Positions 35,151-45,068 are shown, counted from the first letter of the stretch. The stretch: DNA of 64,000 nucleotides from Bremerella sp. JC817 (GCF_040718835.1 NZ_JBFEFG010000267.1:186001-250000); one strand, 5' to 3'. The notes: generated from the letters alone by a model not told the origin. Numbers and translations are program-made.

Positions 35151-36671
35151 ATGGCCGACCACCAACAAATCTTCGATCAACTTTGCGACCACTATCGAGA
35201 AACGGCCAAGCTGGAAAACATCAGCGCGTTGTTGGGCTGGGACGAACGGGTTCTGCTGCCAGAAAATGCCGGAGCCTATCGTGCTGATCAGGTCACCCTT
35301 CTGTCGGGGATCATTCACGATCGCAATACCGATCCCAGGGTCGGTGATTGGCTGGAACAACTTCATGATTCCCCTCTCACCGAAGAAGCCAACAGCCCTG
35401 CCGAGGCCACCATTCGTCGCCTCAAGCGTGACTACTTGAAGCAGGTGAAGTTGCCGAAGCGACTGGTGGAGGAGTTCAGCCACTCGCGGATCATCGGACA
35501 GCAAACCTGGGTCAAAGCACGAGCCGAGGATAAGTTCGCTACGTTTGAGCCGATCCTCGACAAACTGGTGAGCCTCAGCCGCGAAATGGCCGAAGCAATT
35601 GGCTACGAAGGGGAACAATACGACGCCCTGCTCGACTTCTACGAACCAGAAGCCAAGACCGCTCAGGTTCGTCAGGTCCTGAAAACACTGAAAGATCAAT
35701 TGGTGCCTCTGGTCGCAGAGATCAAAGACAGTGGCCGCGTTCCGAACATGGAAGTGCTGAAGCGAAACTATCCGCTCGCTCAGCAGGAACAGCTTGGCAT
35801 GTCCGCCGCATCCAAGATCGGTTTCGACTTCTCGGCTGGTCGACTCGACGTGACGCATCATCCGTTCTGTACGACCATCGGCCCCTACGACATTCGTATC
35901 ACGACGCGTTACGACGAGAACTTCTTCCCGTCAGCATTTTTCTCGACCCTGCACGAAGCTGGCCACGGCATCTACGAACAAGGCCTGCCGCATCAATGGT
36001 TCGGCCTGCCACCAGGTGCGGCGGCTTCGCTCGGCGTGCATGAGTCGCAGTCCCGTCTGTGGGAAAACATCGTTGGCCGCAGCTATGCCTTCTGGAGTCA
36101 TTTCTATCCTGAAGCGAAGAAGCTGTTCCCTGAGGCGTTGTCCGATGTCCCGATCGGCGACTTCCATTTCGCCATCAACGAAGTTACGCCTTCGTTAATT
36201 CGCGTGGAAGCAGATGAAGCAACGTACAACTTGCACATCATCATTCGCTTCGAGTTGGAACAAGCTCTGCTGTCCGGCGACCTGCAAGTCAAAGACCTGC
36301 CGGGCGCCTGGAATGAGAAGTACACCCAGCAGTTGGGGATCACGCCCACGAGCGATGCCGATGGCTGCCTGCAGGATGTCCACTGGAGCGCTGGACTGAT
36401 GGGGTACTTCCCCACCTACAGCCTCGGCAACATCTACTCGGCGCAATTGATCGAACAAGCGCGCGAAGACCTGGGCGATCTCGATGCCATGTTCGCGTCG
36501 GGCGAGTTCATGCCACTGCTGGATTGGCTGCGAGAGAACGTCCATCAACTGGGACAGTGCTACCCCGGCGATCAATTGGTGGAACGTGTTTGCGGCGATC
36601 CGATCGACTCGGCTCCGCTGATTCGCTATCTGCGTTCGAAACTTGGGCCGCTTTACGGCATCGAACATTAA
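35151..36671 (+). CDS. Carboxypeptidase Taq-type, M32 family zinc peptidase
   Basis: Removes C-terminal residues with broad specificity, cytosolic. 506 aa, family length, almost all helical. Zinc site HEAGH at 268-272 (STLHEAGHGIYEQGLP), with the third ligand in the downstream HESQSRLWENIVG. GWDERVLLP near residue 28 and the LGWD-type N-terminus are characteristic, as is DVHWSAGLMGYFPTYSLGNIYSAQL. ATG at 35151, 63 bp after pheT, so perhaps read through from that operon. Confidence 0.93.
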   Translation: MADHQQIFDQLCDHYRETAKLENISALLGWDERVLLPENAGAYRADQVTLLSGIIHDRNTDPRVGDWLEQLHDSPLTEEANSPAEATIRRLKRDYLKQVKLPKRLVEEFSHSRIIGQQTWVKARAEDKFATFEPILDKLVSLSREMAEAIGYEGEQYDALLDFYEPEAKTAQVRQVLKTLKDQLVPLVAEIKDSGRVPNMEVLKRNYPLAQQEQLGMSAASKIGFDFSAGRLDVTHHPFCTTIGPYDIRITTRYDENFFPSAFFSTLHEAGHGIYEQGLPHQWFGLPPGAAASLGVHESQSRLWENIVGRSYAFWSHFYPEAKKLFPEALSDVPIGDFHFAINEVTPSLIRVEADEATYNLHIIIRFELEQALLSGDLQVKDLPGAWNEKYTQQLGITPTSDADGCLQDVHWSAGLMGYFPTYSLGNIYSAQLIEQAREDLGDLDAMFASGEFMPLLDWLRENVHQLGQCYPGDQLVERVCGDPIDSAPLIRYLRSKLGPLYGIEH

Positions 36672-36684
36672 AGAAGGTCTCGAT

Positions 36685-36708
36685 AGCGAGTCGCCCCGGC
36701 GGCTCGCT
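36685..36708. terminator. Hairpin between convergent genes, weak terminator candidate
   Basis: AGCGAGTCGCC / GGCGGCTCGCT (one G-T pair) with a 2-nt loop in the gap between the M32 peptidase gene and the opposing lipoprotein gene. No T-run on either side. Confidence 0.35.
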
Positions 36709-36713
36709 CGATC

Positions 36714-36986
36714 TTAGCGATACCCCAGACTACGTTCGATTTCACGAGAACGATCCGACCACCCTGACCCCAGGTCGGTGCTTCGGCCGTTCTTCTTGGC
36801 GAACGATCCGGTATCGGTCATGTCGTCTTCCTCTTCATCCTCTGCCTTTGGCTTCGTATCAGAGAAGTTGTCGACGACATGATGACTAGGTTCTGGCTCT
36901 TCCCGATGACGTCCCCATCCCCAGGTACGACAACCAGGGGCAACCAAAAGCAAGATCAGCAAAGCAATTGTTGTGCGGGTGGACAT
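36714..36986 (-). CDS. Small putative lipoprotein
   Basis: 90 aa with a lipoprotein signal: basic start, hydrophobic TIALLILLLVAPGC, lipobox cysteine at 19. The mature part is short, acidic (EDEEEDD) and disordered-looking, ending SREIERSLGYR. No domain recognised. Stand-alone, convergent with the carboxypeptidase gene. Confidence 0.65.
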   Translation of the reverse strand: MSTRTTIALLILLLVAPGCRTWGWGRHREEPEPSHHVVDNFSDTKPKAEDEEEDDMTDTGSFAKKNGRSTDLGSGWSDRSREIERSLGYR

Positions 36987-37052
36987 CAGCGGAGTTCAAG
37001 CCGGGACCAAGAAAATGAGAGTCGAATCACGTCGCTAAATACCTGAAATTCA

Positions 37053-37775
37053 ATGTCGGTACTAGAGCAAATGAAAACGCCCACTCCGCTTGATATCTTG
37101 GTGATCGCCCCCCATCCCGACGACGCCGAACTTGGCATGGGAGGCGCGATTCTGAAATTCAAAGCGGAAGGGAAGAAGGTCGGCATTCTCGATCTGACGT
37201 CCGGCGAGCCCACGCCCTACGGTAGTCTCGAGAAACGAGCTGCCGAGACAGCCGCTGCCACCGACATCTTGAAAGTCGACTGGCGAGATAACCTGGGCCT
37301 GCCGAATCGAAGCCTTGAGCCTACGCTAGCTGCCCGCGAGAAGCTGGCATCGGTCTTTCGCTTGCTGCGGCCGAATTGGCTGTTTGCACCTTACTGGGAA
37401 GATGCCCATCCCGATCATTTGGCAGCGACGCAACTTGTCGACGCGGCCCGCTTCTGGTCGAAGCTCAGCAAGACCGAGATGCCCGGCGAGCCATTTCACC
37501 CGCAGCGTATCTACAACTACTACTGTGTTCATTTAAAAATGGCAGCCCAGCCGGCATTTGTGCTCGACATCAGCGAGCACTGGGAAGAGAAGCTGGCGTC
37601 GATTCGATGCTATCACAGTCAATTCATCGAAGGTCGGCCCACCGAGTATCCCACCTTCCTCGATAAGCTTCACGACGAGGCCTCGTACTGGGGCAAAGTG
37701 ATCGGAACTCGTTACGGCGAACCGTTCACCTCGCGCGAGCCAATCGGACTAAGCAGCATGGGTTCGCTGGTTTGA
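37053..37775 (+). CDS. PIG-L/LmbE-type N-acetylglucosaminyl deacetylase, BshB1-like
   Basis: Zinc-dependent deacetylase. 240 aa. APHPDDAELGMGG (about 19-31) and HPDHLAATQLV (about 115) supply the zinc His and Asp residues. LTSGEPTPYGS and the final REPIGLSSMGSLV are typical of BshB1, which deacetylates GlcNAc-malate in bacillithiol synthesis. BshA and BshC are not in this window, so the true substrate is undecided. ATG at 37053; an internal ATG at residue 7 is an equal candidate. Confidence 0.82.
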   Translation: MSVLEQMKTPTPLDILVIAPHPDDAELGMGGAILKFKAEGKKVGILDLTSGEPTPYGSLEKRAAETAAATDILKVDWRDNLGLPNRSLEPTLAAREKLASVFRLLRPNWLFAPYWEDAHPDHLAATQLVDAARFWSKLSKTEMPGEPFHPQRIYNYYCVHLKMAAQPAFVLDISEHWEEKLASIRCYHSQFIEGRPTEYPTFLDKLHDEASYWGKVIGTRYGEPFTSREPIGLSSMGSLV

Positions 37776-37974
37776 TCGCCTGACAGTAGCACTTTAGCAG
37801 CATTGCTAGCGGCCGCAAAGTTTATCCAAATCGCGAAATCGGCACGATTCCTCTGAAGCGATCTTCTTCGCCAGGCCGATGACTGACCCATCGGACAAAG
37901 TGCGCCGCGAAAGATTCGTTTGGCGCACCAAGCAGCTCGGGGGGGCTACCTGAATTGCTACGATTGTCATTTTC

Positions 37975-38886
37975 GTGCGCTACTGGTTTGTCATCGCCTG
38001 TTTAACTCTGTTGTGCAGCGGCTGCGCCGCCATCCCCGAGATGCGCGAGAAGCCGATCTTTCACAACCCGTTCCCGCAATTGGCACGGGTCGCGGTGATT
38101 CCATTCAATAACCAGAGCGACATCCCTACGCTCGATATGGATGACGTGACGTTGGCCTACTACGGCGAACTGCAAACCATCCGCGGCTTTGAAGTCGTAC
38201 CGATTGGTGTGACGATGCGGGCGATGCAAGCAAGCGGCAACAATGGCACCGATATCGAACAACTGCGAGCACTCGGAAAAATGCTGGGTGTCGACGCCAT
38301 CGTGGTGGGTTCGGTTACCGACTACTCGCCTTACTATCCCAAGCGAATGACGCTCGCCGTCAACTGGTACGCGACGAACCCTGGTTTCCATCCAATTCCG
38401 CCTGGCTATGGACTGCCGTGGGGCACCGCGGATGAAGAGTTCATTCCAGAGTCGCACTTGTGGGAAGCAGAGTTCGCACTGGCACGAGCCCAGCTCGAAA
38501 CACAAACGCCTGTTCAGCCTGATTTCGGCGAAACTCCCGAGAAAAACGCCCGTGTTGACTCCGATGGTTTGCCACCAGACTGGCCCGATCCAAGCGGCTT
38601 CATCCCCGATGCACCGAAAGCGAATCGCCCGATGATGATGGCGCAGGACAGCCCGATCATCTCGCAGATTCGAAGCTATAGCGAAAATGATTCCGACTTC
38701 ACAGAACGTGCCGAGCAGTATTACTTTTTTCTCGACGATGCGCGTAATGGGGGTTGGCAGGGTTTTCTCGATCGTAGCAACGATTTCATTCGTTTCTGTT
38801 GCTACTCGCATATCACAGAAATGCTCTCTCTTCGTGGCGGTGCCGGTGAATCTCAACTGGCGATCCGGTGGGGCGAAAGCCGATAA
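37975..38886 (+). CDS. Lipoprotein with CsgG/LpoB-like N-terminal domain
   Basis: 303 aa. Lipobox LLCSGCAA (Cys17). Residues about 30-120 look like the CsgG/LpoB/TolB-N type fold: ARVAVIPFNNQSD, a strand ending FEVVPI, and KMLGVDAIVVGSVTDYSPY. The rest is unassigned; it contains an acidic Pro-rich stretch and a C-terminal region ending near HITEMLSLRGGAG. Outer-membrane or periplasmic anchor expected. The start is GTG at 37975 (no nearer ATG). First of three tightly spaced genes with the small protein and the Xer recombinase. Confidence 0.7.
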   Translation: MRYWFVIACLTLLCSGCAAIPEMREKPIFHNPFPQLARVAVIPFNNQSDIPTLDMDDVTLAYYGELQTIRGFEVVPIGVTMRAMQASGNNGTDIEQLRALGKMLGVDAIVVGSVTDYSPYYPKRMTLAVNWYATNPGFHPIPPGYGLPWGTADEEFIPESHLWEAEFALARAQLETQTPVQPDFGETPEKNARVDSDGLPPDWPDPSGFIPDAPKANRPMMMAQDSPIISQIRSYSENDSDFTERAEQYYFFLDDARNGGWQGFLDRSNDFIRFCCYSHITEMLSLRGGAGESQLAIRWGESR

Positions 38887-38935
38887 CGTTCTTTACCACG
38901 GATGAGTTTTGGAATTGTCTGGGAGGCTGCCTCAC

Positions 38936-39241
38936 GTGACGGAAGAGATCAACGTACTAGCACTGGTCAAGGGTGAAGAACGCTACGTATTTTTGTTCAG
39001 CGATCAGCGACGGGCCGAAGCCCTCCGCACGCTGGGCCGATACGCGAGTAATCCGGAGCTGAGCTTCACCTGGTACGACGCCGCAGTGCTTAGCCAAAAA
39101 ATTCGCGCTCAAGCGGCCGATCAAAACGCACCGGTCGATAGCGATGCATCCGTGAAGCCACGCTTCGAGTTCCCCGCTAACGGGCCGATTGATATCGGAA
39201 GCCTCGACGCCGACCATCTCGACTTCGACGAGTTCAGCTAA
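38936..39241 (+). CDS. Small conserved-looking protein, unknown
   Basis: 101 aa, cytosolic, no TM. It starts TEEINVLALVKGEERYVFLFSD and continues RRAEALRTLGRYASNPELSFTWYDAAVLSQKI, then an acidic tail ending DFDEFS. The GTG at 38936 is preceded by GGGAGG nine bases upstream and decides the start; a TTG at 38909 is less likely. It lies 49 bp after the lipoprotein gene and 18 bp before the recombinase gene. Function unknown. Confidence 0.7.
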   Translation: MTEEINVLALVKGEERYVFLFSDQRRAEALRTLGRYASNPELSFTWYDAAVLSQKIRAQAADQNAPVDSDASVKPRFEFPANGPIDIGSLDADHLDFDEFS

Positions 39242-39259
39242 CCAGGCGGAGCCAGCAGG

Positions 39260-40198
39260 GTGATCGATCGAGCCTTCAGTTCATCCACCCAGGGTCTGCG
39301 AACGGTCATTGATAGCTTCCTTCGCTATCTCCAGGTCGAACGCAATGCATCCGATCTGACCATCAAAAGCTATGGCGAAGATCTCGACGCCTTGGCGGGC
39401 TATCTGGAAGAAAGCTTCGCCCTGGAGCCTTCGCCCGATGAAATCACGACCCTCGATCTGCGGGGGTACGTGTCCGCTGTCACCGAAGCAGGCTACTCCG
39501 GCAGTACCGTGGCTCGCCGACTCGCCTCGATGCGAAGCTTCTTCAAGTTTGCCCAGCGGCAGCAACTGGTCGACAAGAACCCGGCCAAGCCGCTGCGAAA
39601 CCCTCGCAAGAGCCAGAAGCTTCCGCACTTTCTAACCACGACTGAAATAGGCACGCTGCTCAACGCTCCATCCCGGGCCGATGCCGCTGGCATCCGCGAT
39701 CGGGCGATGCTTGAAACGACCTACAGTGCCGGACTGCGTGTGAGCGAACTGGTCGGGATCAACGAGAACGATCTCGACATGCACGATGGCCTGGTTCGCG
39801 TTCGTGGAAAGGGTCGCAAAGAACGACTTGCTCCGCTTGGCTCGTATGCGCTCGACGCCATTTCCAATTGGATGAATATTCGTCGGCTGAGCCCTAAGAG
39901 CGAAAAACTCACCGAGCGTCCGATCTTCTTGAACAAGTTCGGAAACCGCATCACCACGCGTAGCGTCGGACGGATGCTCGAAAAATATCTGAAAGAAACC
40001 GGGCTCGATCTGCGAACGAGTCCGCACACGCTACGCCATAGCTTTGCCACCCATCTGCTCGATGCCGGTGCCGACATTCGTAGCGTGCAGGAACTGCTGG
40101 GGCACAAGAGCCTGGTGACGACGCAGATCTATACCCACCTAAGCACCGCCACGCTGAAAGGCGTGTACGAGAAAGCTCATCCGCGAGCGAAGGCTTAG
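39260..40198 (+). CDS. Tyrosine recombinase XerC/XerD
   Basis: Site-specific recombinase that resolves chromosome dimers at dif with a partner. 312 aa: core-binding SAM-like domain (about 14-100, FLRYLQVERNASDLTIKSY) and catalytic domain with the complete R-K-H-R-H-Y set, in AGLRVSEL, VRGKGRKER, HTLRHSFATHLLDAGAD and LGHKSLVTTQIYTHL. Whether it is XerC or XerD cannot be told by eye; the C-terminus KGVYEKAHPRAKA is XerD-like. GTG start at 39260. No integrase-type neighbours, so chromosomal Xer is favoured over a mobile element. Confidence 0.9.
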   Translation: MIDRAFSSSTQGLRTVIDSFLRYLQVERNASDLTIKSYGEDLDALAGYLEESFALEPSPDEITTLDLRGYVSAVTEAGYSGSTVARRLASMRSFFKFAQRQQLVDKNPAKPLRNPRKSQKLPHFLTTTEIGTLLNAPSRADAAGIRDRAMLETTYSAGLRVSELVGINENDLDMHDGLVRVRGKGRKERLAPLGSYALDAISNWMNIRRLSPKSEKLTERPIFLNKFGNRITTRSVGRMLEKYLKETGLDLRTSPHTLRHSFATHLLDAGADIRSVQELLGHKSLVTTQIYTHLSTATLKGVYEKAHPRAKA

Positions 40199-40989
40199 TA
40201 CTGCAGGCCGAAACGGGGCTGGCCTGCTTGCGGTGCGAAGTCGAGTCGCATGACCTGATGTTCATGCCCGAACGGGGAACTGCAATAGGTGATCTTGATA
40301 CGCTCGTCGTCATCTTCGCCGATCGTATGCCCATCGCCAATCACGGGACCATTGGCAATCAAGTAGTCGGCCAGCCCATAAAACCGCTCGCACAAATCGC
40401 CAGGCTGGTCGGTCGCGTTCTCGGTAACGAAGTCCATCACATCAAGCGACTGCAGCCCGCGTGTAAAACCGACCGTCGTGCCGTCATCGTTCTTTCCAAG
40501 ATAAACGGCGACCCACAAACAAAGTGGAACTTCCGCTGGCAGGGATTCGATAGCGATGTCGTGGAACAGCTCTGGCGAAACCATTAAGCCAGACTCTCCC
40601 CACAGCACACCCGCCGGCTGACCACAGGTTGCCAGCAGCGATGCGGTGACCATCGTCAATAATTGCGCCTGCAGCAGTGGCGCGACGTCTCCGACGACGG
40701 TTACAATCAGATGGGAACGATGTTCTTGCAGTTGCTCCACCGCTTCAGGCCAGATCCAAGTCTGACGTTCCGGTGGTGCCCAGCTATCTTCTGGTATCGG
40801 TCCAGGCATCATTCCCATGGCGATGCTCATCTGCCCCAGGTCGAAAGAAAGAGTGTTCTCTTCCTTTCGGACATCCGTCGGGGCCGGCAATATGGGCCAC
40901 GATTCCGCAAGGTTTTCGCGAAACGCCTTCCATGCAACTTTGGAACCGCGATTCAATGCGATCATTGAAAGTGAGACTCCCACAAGCAC
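40195..40989 (-). CDS. DUF4261-like protein
   Basis: 264 aa, cytosolic. Features that match my recollection of DUF4261 are SHLIVTVVGDVAPLLQAQLLTMVTASLL, VLWGESGLMVSPELF, LPLCLWVAV-type strand, RFYGLADYLIANG and IGDGHTIGEDDDERI, ending VMRLDF. Function unknown; the family is scattered in bacteria. The frame opens at GTG 40989; GTG 40983 (AGGAAG six bases upstream) or ATG 40965 may be the real start. Convergent with the recombinase, 4-bp stop overlap. Confidence 0.65.
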   Translation of the reverse strand: MLVGVSLSMIALNRGSKVAWKAFRENLAESWPILPAPTDVRKEENTLSFDLGQMSIAMGMMPGPIPEDSWAPPERQTWIWPEAVEQLQEHRSHLIVTVVGDVAPLLQAQLLTMVTASLLATCGQPAGVLWGESGLMVSPELFHDIAIESLPAEVPLCLWVAVYLGKNDDGTTVGFTRGLQSLDVMDFVTENATDQPGDLCERFYGLADYLIANGPVIGDGHTIGEDDDERIKITYCSSPFGHEHQVMRLDFAPQAGQPRFGLQY

Positions 40990-41256
40990 CTTCCTCTCTG
41001 GCTAATAACCGCGAATCATGAACTCATTGGGGAGGACGCTGCTTTGGATTCTAAACGCTGACAATTGCGAAACCAATGAAAATATCAACGGAGCAACCTA
41101 AAATTGTGAGCGGTCAAGAAAGGTTCTCAACTACATTCTTGACAACGCAATTTCGGCATGTTTTCAATTTGCATGGTTTTCGTTTCCTTCCCTCGACATG
41201 CTCTCAGGTCCTAACGAGTTCCTGCGCTATTCATAACGGTTAACTGGCTTTTTATT

Positions 41257-42231
41257 ATGCAAACAGTAGCAATCATCGGTGCTGGCGTTTCCAGTTTGAT
41301 GTGTGCCCGTGAACTCGCGCACGAGTTTGACATTACGCTTTTCGAGAAGGCTCGCGGTGTGTCTGGTCGTATGGCCACGCGACGGGTTCCCGAACATGAC
41401 ATCGCCTTCGATCACGGGGCCCAGTACTTTACCATTCGCAGCCAACCCATTGAGCAGCACCTGCAGAGGTGGTTATCCGCAGGCATCGTTGCCCCATGGG
41501 ATGGCAAGGTCGTTGTTCTTCGGCCAAATGAGTTACCCGAAGTAGAACCAACCTCGCGCTACGTCGCAGTTCCTGCAATGAATGCTCTCGGCAAGTACCT
41601 GGCGGACTCGCTCGATATTCGGCTGAACACCCGCATTGAATCAGCACGCCATGCTTCTTCCGGTTGGGTACTGACTTCGACCGATGGCGAAACATTTGGT
41701 CCGTTCGATGTGCTGGTTTGCACAGCGCCGCCAGAGCAGACCAATGCGATCTTGGGAGCGACCAGTCCCTTCAGCGGAACATTAGTCGATCAGCAGTTCG
41801 ATCCTTGTTGGGCGACGCTCGTCTATTTCCCAAGTCGAATCGATGTCGACTTCGACGCCGCCTTCGTTCACGAAAACCCTTTGCGCTGGATCTGCCGCAA
41901 TAACAGCAAGCCTGGCCGAAATGCGGAACACGAGTGCTGGGTGCTGCATGCCTCGGGATCGTGGTCGCGAGAAAACCTGGAGTGCCGGCCAGAGGAGATC
42001 ACCCCATGTCTGCTTGAGGCTTTTGCAGGAGCTACTGGTACGAACCTGCCTGAACCGATTTACGCCGCCAGTCACCGGTGGCGGTACAGTGCCCCTGTCG
42101 AACCGCTCGACAGCTCTTACCTTTGGGACCCCACCATTCGTCTGGGAATTTGCGGCGATTGGTGCTCTGGTGCCCGGGTGGAAGGGGCCTTATTCAGTGG
42201 TCATTCGCTGGCTGCGCAACTTCTCGAATAA
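41257..42231 (+). CDS. FAD-dependent oxidoreductase, renalase/amine-oxidase-like
   Basis: 324 aa. Rossmann FAD site VAIIGAGVSSLMCARELA at the N-terminus, then FEKARGVSGRMATRR and FDHGAQYFTIR, the hallmark of the NAD/FAD-dependent amine-oxidase group that includes renalase. DVLVCTAPPEQTNAIL marks the second FAD strand; it ends LGICGDWCSGARVEGALFSGHSLA, binding the flavin. Substrate unknown. No operon partner. The 267-bp AT-rich stretch upstream (40990-41256) has no recognisable gene. Confidence 0.87.
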   Translation: MQTVAIIGAGVSSLMCARELAHEFDITLFEKARGVSGRMATRRVPEHDIAFDHGAQYFTIRSQPIEQHLQRWLSAGIVAPWDGKVVVLRPNELPEVEPTSRYVAVPAMNALGKYLADSLDIRLNTRIESARHASSGWVLTSTDGETFGPFDVLVCTAPPEQTNAILGATSPFSGTLVDQQFDPCWATLVYFPSRIDVDFDAAFVHENPLRWICRNNSKPGRNAEHECWVLHASGSWSRENLECRPEEITPCLLEAFAGATGTNLPEPIYAASHRWRYSAPVEPLDSSYLWDPTIRLGICGDWCSGARVEGALFSGHSLAAQLLE

Positions 42232-42333
42232 TTCCGGTCGATTTCGTAACCATTTCAGGACGTGGGGTCATAATGAAGTTAGCCCCCATTCGATCCCCCG
42301 ATAACTCCTCCTGAACAGAGAATTTCGAGGCCC

Positions 42334-44559
42334 ATGTTGCTCCGCCCCCTGATCGCCCCCGCCCTGATTGTTTTCTTTCTGATCTTTGCTGCTGCATCGC
42401 CGTTGCTCGCCGCGGCGGAGGCTGAATTGGCACCAAACGGCAATCTGGAAACTCCCAACGCCGATTCGACCTGGCCAGCAGACTGGGGACAAGTCAAATC
42501 AGGTGGAAGCTGGGAGAGCGAAGCAGGCAACCACTTCATTCGCCTGAAGAGTCCTGAACCGGGCCAGATGGTCATGATGTATCAAGAGCTGAAGCTTCCC
42601 CCAGGTACCGAAGCTCTGCGTCTCTCTTGGAAACAGCGGGTCAGCGATCTGAAGAAGGGAAAGAACTCCTGGTTTGATGCTCGCATCATGCTCGAATTCG
42701 TCGACGACCAACACCAGAAATTGAAGCCTGCTCCGAAGCCTGCCGCCACCGGGAAAGACACCGATGGCTGGGAAGAACGGCAGGTCGAGTTCCTGGTTCC
42801 GCCAGGTGCCTACTGGCTTCAGTTCATGCCAGCACTGTTTCAGGTCGAGTCAGGCACCTTCGATCTCGACGACATCTCGTTGCAATCGGTCGACCCGGCC
42901 CCGCTTCGCGAAGAGATGGATCAACGTAATAAGGAACGCCTTGCGAAACAAACAGCCGATGCCGCCAAGCGTCGGGCCAAGGCTCAGAAGACACTCGATG
43001 AAACCGGCTCGCTGATCCTCAACGGTTCGTTCGAGGAAAAGAAGGGGGACTTGCCGCTGCACTGGGGCAAGATGTCTGGGGCGGTTCGTTGGGAGAGCGA
43101 AGCGGACAACACCTTCCTGCGGATCGAGTCGCAAGAGCCTGGCAAGCTGGCAATGCTTTACCGCACCTACGACATCCCCGAAGGCACGCAGGCACTCGAG
43201 CTGATCTGGAAACAACGGATCTCGAATCTCAAGACAGGCGAGATGCCGTGGTTCGATGCTCGTATCATGCTCGAATTTCAAGGGATCGATGGCAAGAAGC
43301 TCTCTGGCAAGCCTGCCCCTCCTTACACCAGTCGCAACAGCAATGACTGGGTCGAGAAGTCGAAGACCTTTCTGGTCCCGGAAGATGCCTTGACTTTGAT
43401 CGTCATGCCGAGTTTGTTTCAGGTGAAGTCTGGAACGCTCGACCTCGATGACATCGCACTTCGTCCGGCCGACCCCACTCCACTGTTTGCGGCGGCCAAG
43501 CTTCGCGAAGAAGAAGCCCAGATGCGAAACGTCCCGGTGGAAGAACCGAACCGTGCCAAGTGGCCGAAGATGCTGAAGGTGGTTGGTAACCGCGTACAAG
43601 ATACCGACGGAAACGATGTCTGGTTGCAAGGAGTCAACGCTGGCGGCCTGGAAACCTTGCCCCAGGATAAGCAGCCAATCAAGTCCGCGGTCGTGGCGAT
43701 TGACGAGTGGCATGCCAACTGTGTCCGCGTCCCAATCAAAGATGAGTTCTGGTACGGCAAAAGTCCCTATCAAAAAGATGGCGGCAAAGAGTATCGCGAA
43801 ACAATCGATCGCATCGTGAATCTGGCTGCCAATCGCGGCGCGTACGTGGTGCTTGACCTGCATCGCTACCGTGCCCCTAAGCAAGAGCACGCTGATTTCT
43901 GGAAAGACTGTGCGAAGGTTTATAAGAATCACCCGGCCGTCTTGTTCGATCTGTTGAACGAGCCGCATGGCATTTCGTGGGAAGTCTGGCGAAACGGTGG
44001 CTTTGTCGGCACGAAGAATGGCAACGACGAATCGGCGTTTTTGGACGATGCCGAGAAGAAGGCGAACCAGGGATTTGAATCAATCGGCATGCAAGCCATG
44101 GTCGATGCGGTCCGATCGACTGGTGCAAAGAACATCGTCATTGCCGGGGGTGTTTTCTGGTGCAACGACCTGACCGGCATCGCCGAAGGTTACGCCCTGG
44201 AAGACCCCAGCGGTAACGGCATCATGTACTCGTGGCACACCTACAACTGGCATACCGACTGGGAGAAGAAGGTTCTACCAACCGCTGCCAAGCATCCGAT
44301 CTTTCTGGGCGAAGTAGGTGCCGACATCAACAAGATGGACTTCATCCCGGCCGCTGATCAGGAAAGCCCTTACACGTGGGTGCCTGACATGCTGGGCTTC
44401 ATTCAGAAGCACCACATTCACTGGACCGGTTGGTGCTTTCATCCGCGAGCAACGCCGGTGATGATCTCGGACTGGAAGTATACGCCAACGCCTTTCTGGG
44501 GTAAGTTCGCCAAGGAAGCCTTAGAAGGGAAGCAGTTCGAGCTCAAGCGAACTCGCTAA
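42334..44559 (+). CDS. Secreted glycoside hydrolase family 5 with duplicated N-terminal module
   Basis: 741 aa. Signal peptide 1-28 ending PLLAAAEA. Two related beta-sandwich-like modules (about 31-190 and 225-385) each run from LNG(N/S)xE to DLDD(I)xL and resemble CBM4/9/22-type carbohydrate-binding folds. They are joined by a Lys/Arg/Gln-rich helical linker. The GH5 barrel (about 415-735) shows [28 protein letters not shown] with acid/base Glu543, and [11 protein letters not shown] with nucleophile Glu660. It probably hydrolyses a beta-glucan, mannan or xylan, acting outside the cytosol. No nearby sugar-transport genes. Confidence 0.88.
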   Translation: MLLRPLIAPALIVFFLIFAAASPLLAAAEAELAPNGNLETPNADSTWPADWGQVKSGGSWESEAGNHFIRLKSPEPGQMVMMYQELKLPPGTEALRLSWKQRVSDLKKGKNSWFDARIMLEFVDDQHQKLKPAPKPAATGKDTDGWEERQVEFLVPPGAYWLQFMPALFQVESGTFDLDDISLQSVDPAPLREEMDQRNKERLAKQTADAAKRRAKAQKTLDETGSLILNGSFEEKKGDLPLHWGKMSGAVRWESEADNTFLRIESQEPGKLAMLYRTYDIPEGTQALELIWKQRISNLKTGEMPWFDARIMLEFQGIDGKKLSGKPAPPYTSRNSNDWVEKSKTFLVPEDALTLIVMPSLFQVKSGTLDLDDIALRPADPTPLFAAAKLREEEAQMRNVPVEEPNRAKWPKMLKVVGNRVQDTDGNDVWLQGVNAGGLETLPQDKQPIKSAVVAIDEWHANCVRVPIKDEFWYGKSPYQKDGGKEYRETIDRIVNLAANRGAYVVLDLHRYRAPKQEHADFWKDCAKVYKNHPAVLFDLLNEPHGISWEVWRNGGFVGTKNGNDESAFLDDAEKKANQGFESIGMQAMVDAVRSTGAKNIVIAGGVFWCNDLTGIAEGYALEDPSGNGIMYSWHTYNWHTDWEKKVLPTAAKHPIFLGEVGADINKMDFIPAADQESPYTWVPDMLGFIQKHHIHWTGWCFHPRATPVMISDWKYTPTPFWGKFAKEALEGKQFELKRTR
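42424..43480 (+). repeat. Internal duplication in the GH5 gene
   Basis: Bases about 42424-42900 and 43006-43480 encode aligned modules: [20 protein letters not shown] vs [46 protein letters not shown] split vs [26 protein letters not shown]. Similarity is obvious by eye at protein level. Confidence 0.85.
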
Positions 44560-45068
44560 ACTTCCTTGCGGTCCTTTGCCAGCAAAAATGGGGCGGCCAC
44601 CATCAGCAGAACCAACAACTGCACGCTGGCCGCCAGCAAATCGACTCGGAGCGTTCGTCCTTTCAGTCGGAGTCGCCCGGTCTCGAAACCGATCCAATTA
44701 TGGACGTTGCTGGGCTCGAGCGTCGTTCGGTTCAATTCCGAGAACGGGCGATACTGGGGAATATAGCCAAAGTAGTTTCGATCCGCCTCGTATCGAACCG
44801 ACGTCGCCGAACGCCCTGCGACGTAGCCTTCCCAGATACCAGCGGACCGCATCGGTGGAAAAGCGACCATGGTAGCAAGAGCCAGCATTAGACTAGCGAT
44901 GGCTCCGCTCCGCACCCGCTTGGCTCCTCCTTGGAACGACTGTGGCACTCTCGCCCGGAACCCGAAACAGGCCCACATCAGGCACCACAACAGCGTCGCC
45001 ATGCCCACGGCAAACAGGATCAGCAGGAAAAGGATTCCCGCACCAAAATTACCGTAGGCAATGACCAC
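44556..45068 (-). CDS. Integral membrane protein, unknown
   Basis: 170 aa. Hydrophobic helices at about 5-35, 55-72 and 145-163, with a soluble loop between ([29 protein letters not shown] split). No recognised family. GTG start at 45068. Its stop overlaps that of the convergent GH5 gene by 4 bp. Divergent from the antiporter gene. Confidence 0.65.
   Translation of the reverse strand: MVIAYGNFGAGILFLLILFAVGMATLLWCLMWACFGFRARVPQSFQGGAKRVRSGAIASLMLALATMVAFPPMRSAGIWEGYVAGRSATSVRYEADRNYFGYIPQYRPFSELNRTTLEPSNVHNWIGFETGRLRLKGRTLRVDLLAASVQLLVLLMVAAPFLLAKDRKEV

Noticed and set aside
38909..38935. TTG start for the small protein before the Xer gene
   Set aside because: GTG at 38936 has a strong GGGAGG at proper distance; the upstream codons add nothing conserved.
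39260..40198. Xer-type recombinase as sign of an integrated element
   Set aside because: No att-like repeats, no phage or cargo genes nearby and base composition like its neighbours; it looks like chromosomal XerC/D.
42850..43968. 372-codon open frame antisense to the GH5 gene
   Set aside because: Shadow frame; the sense strand has signal peptide, catalytic residues and duplicated modules.
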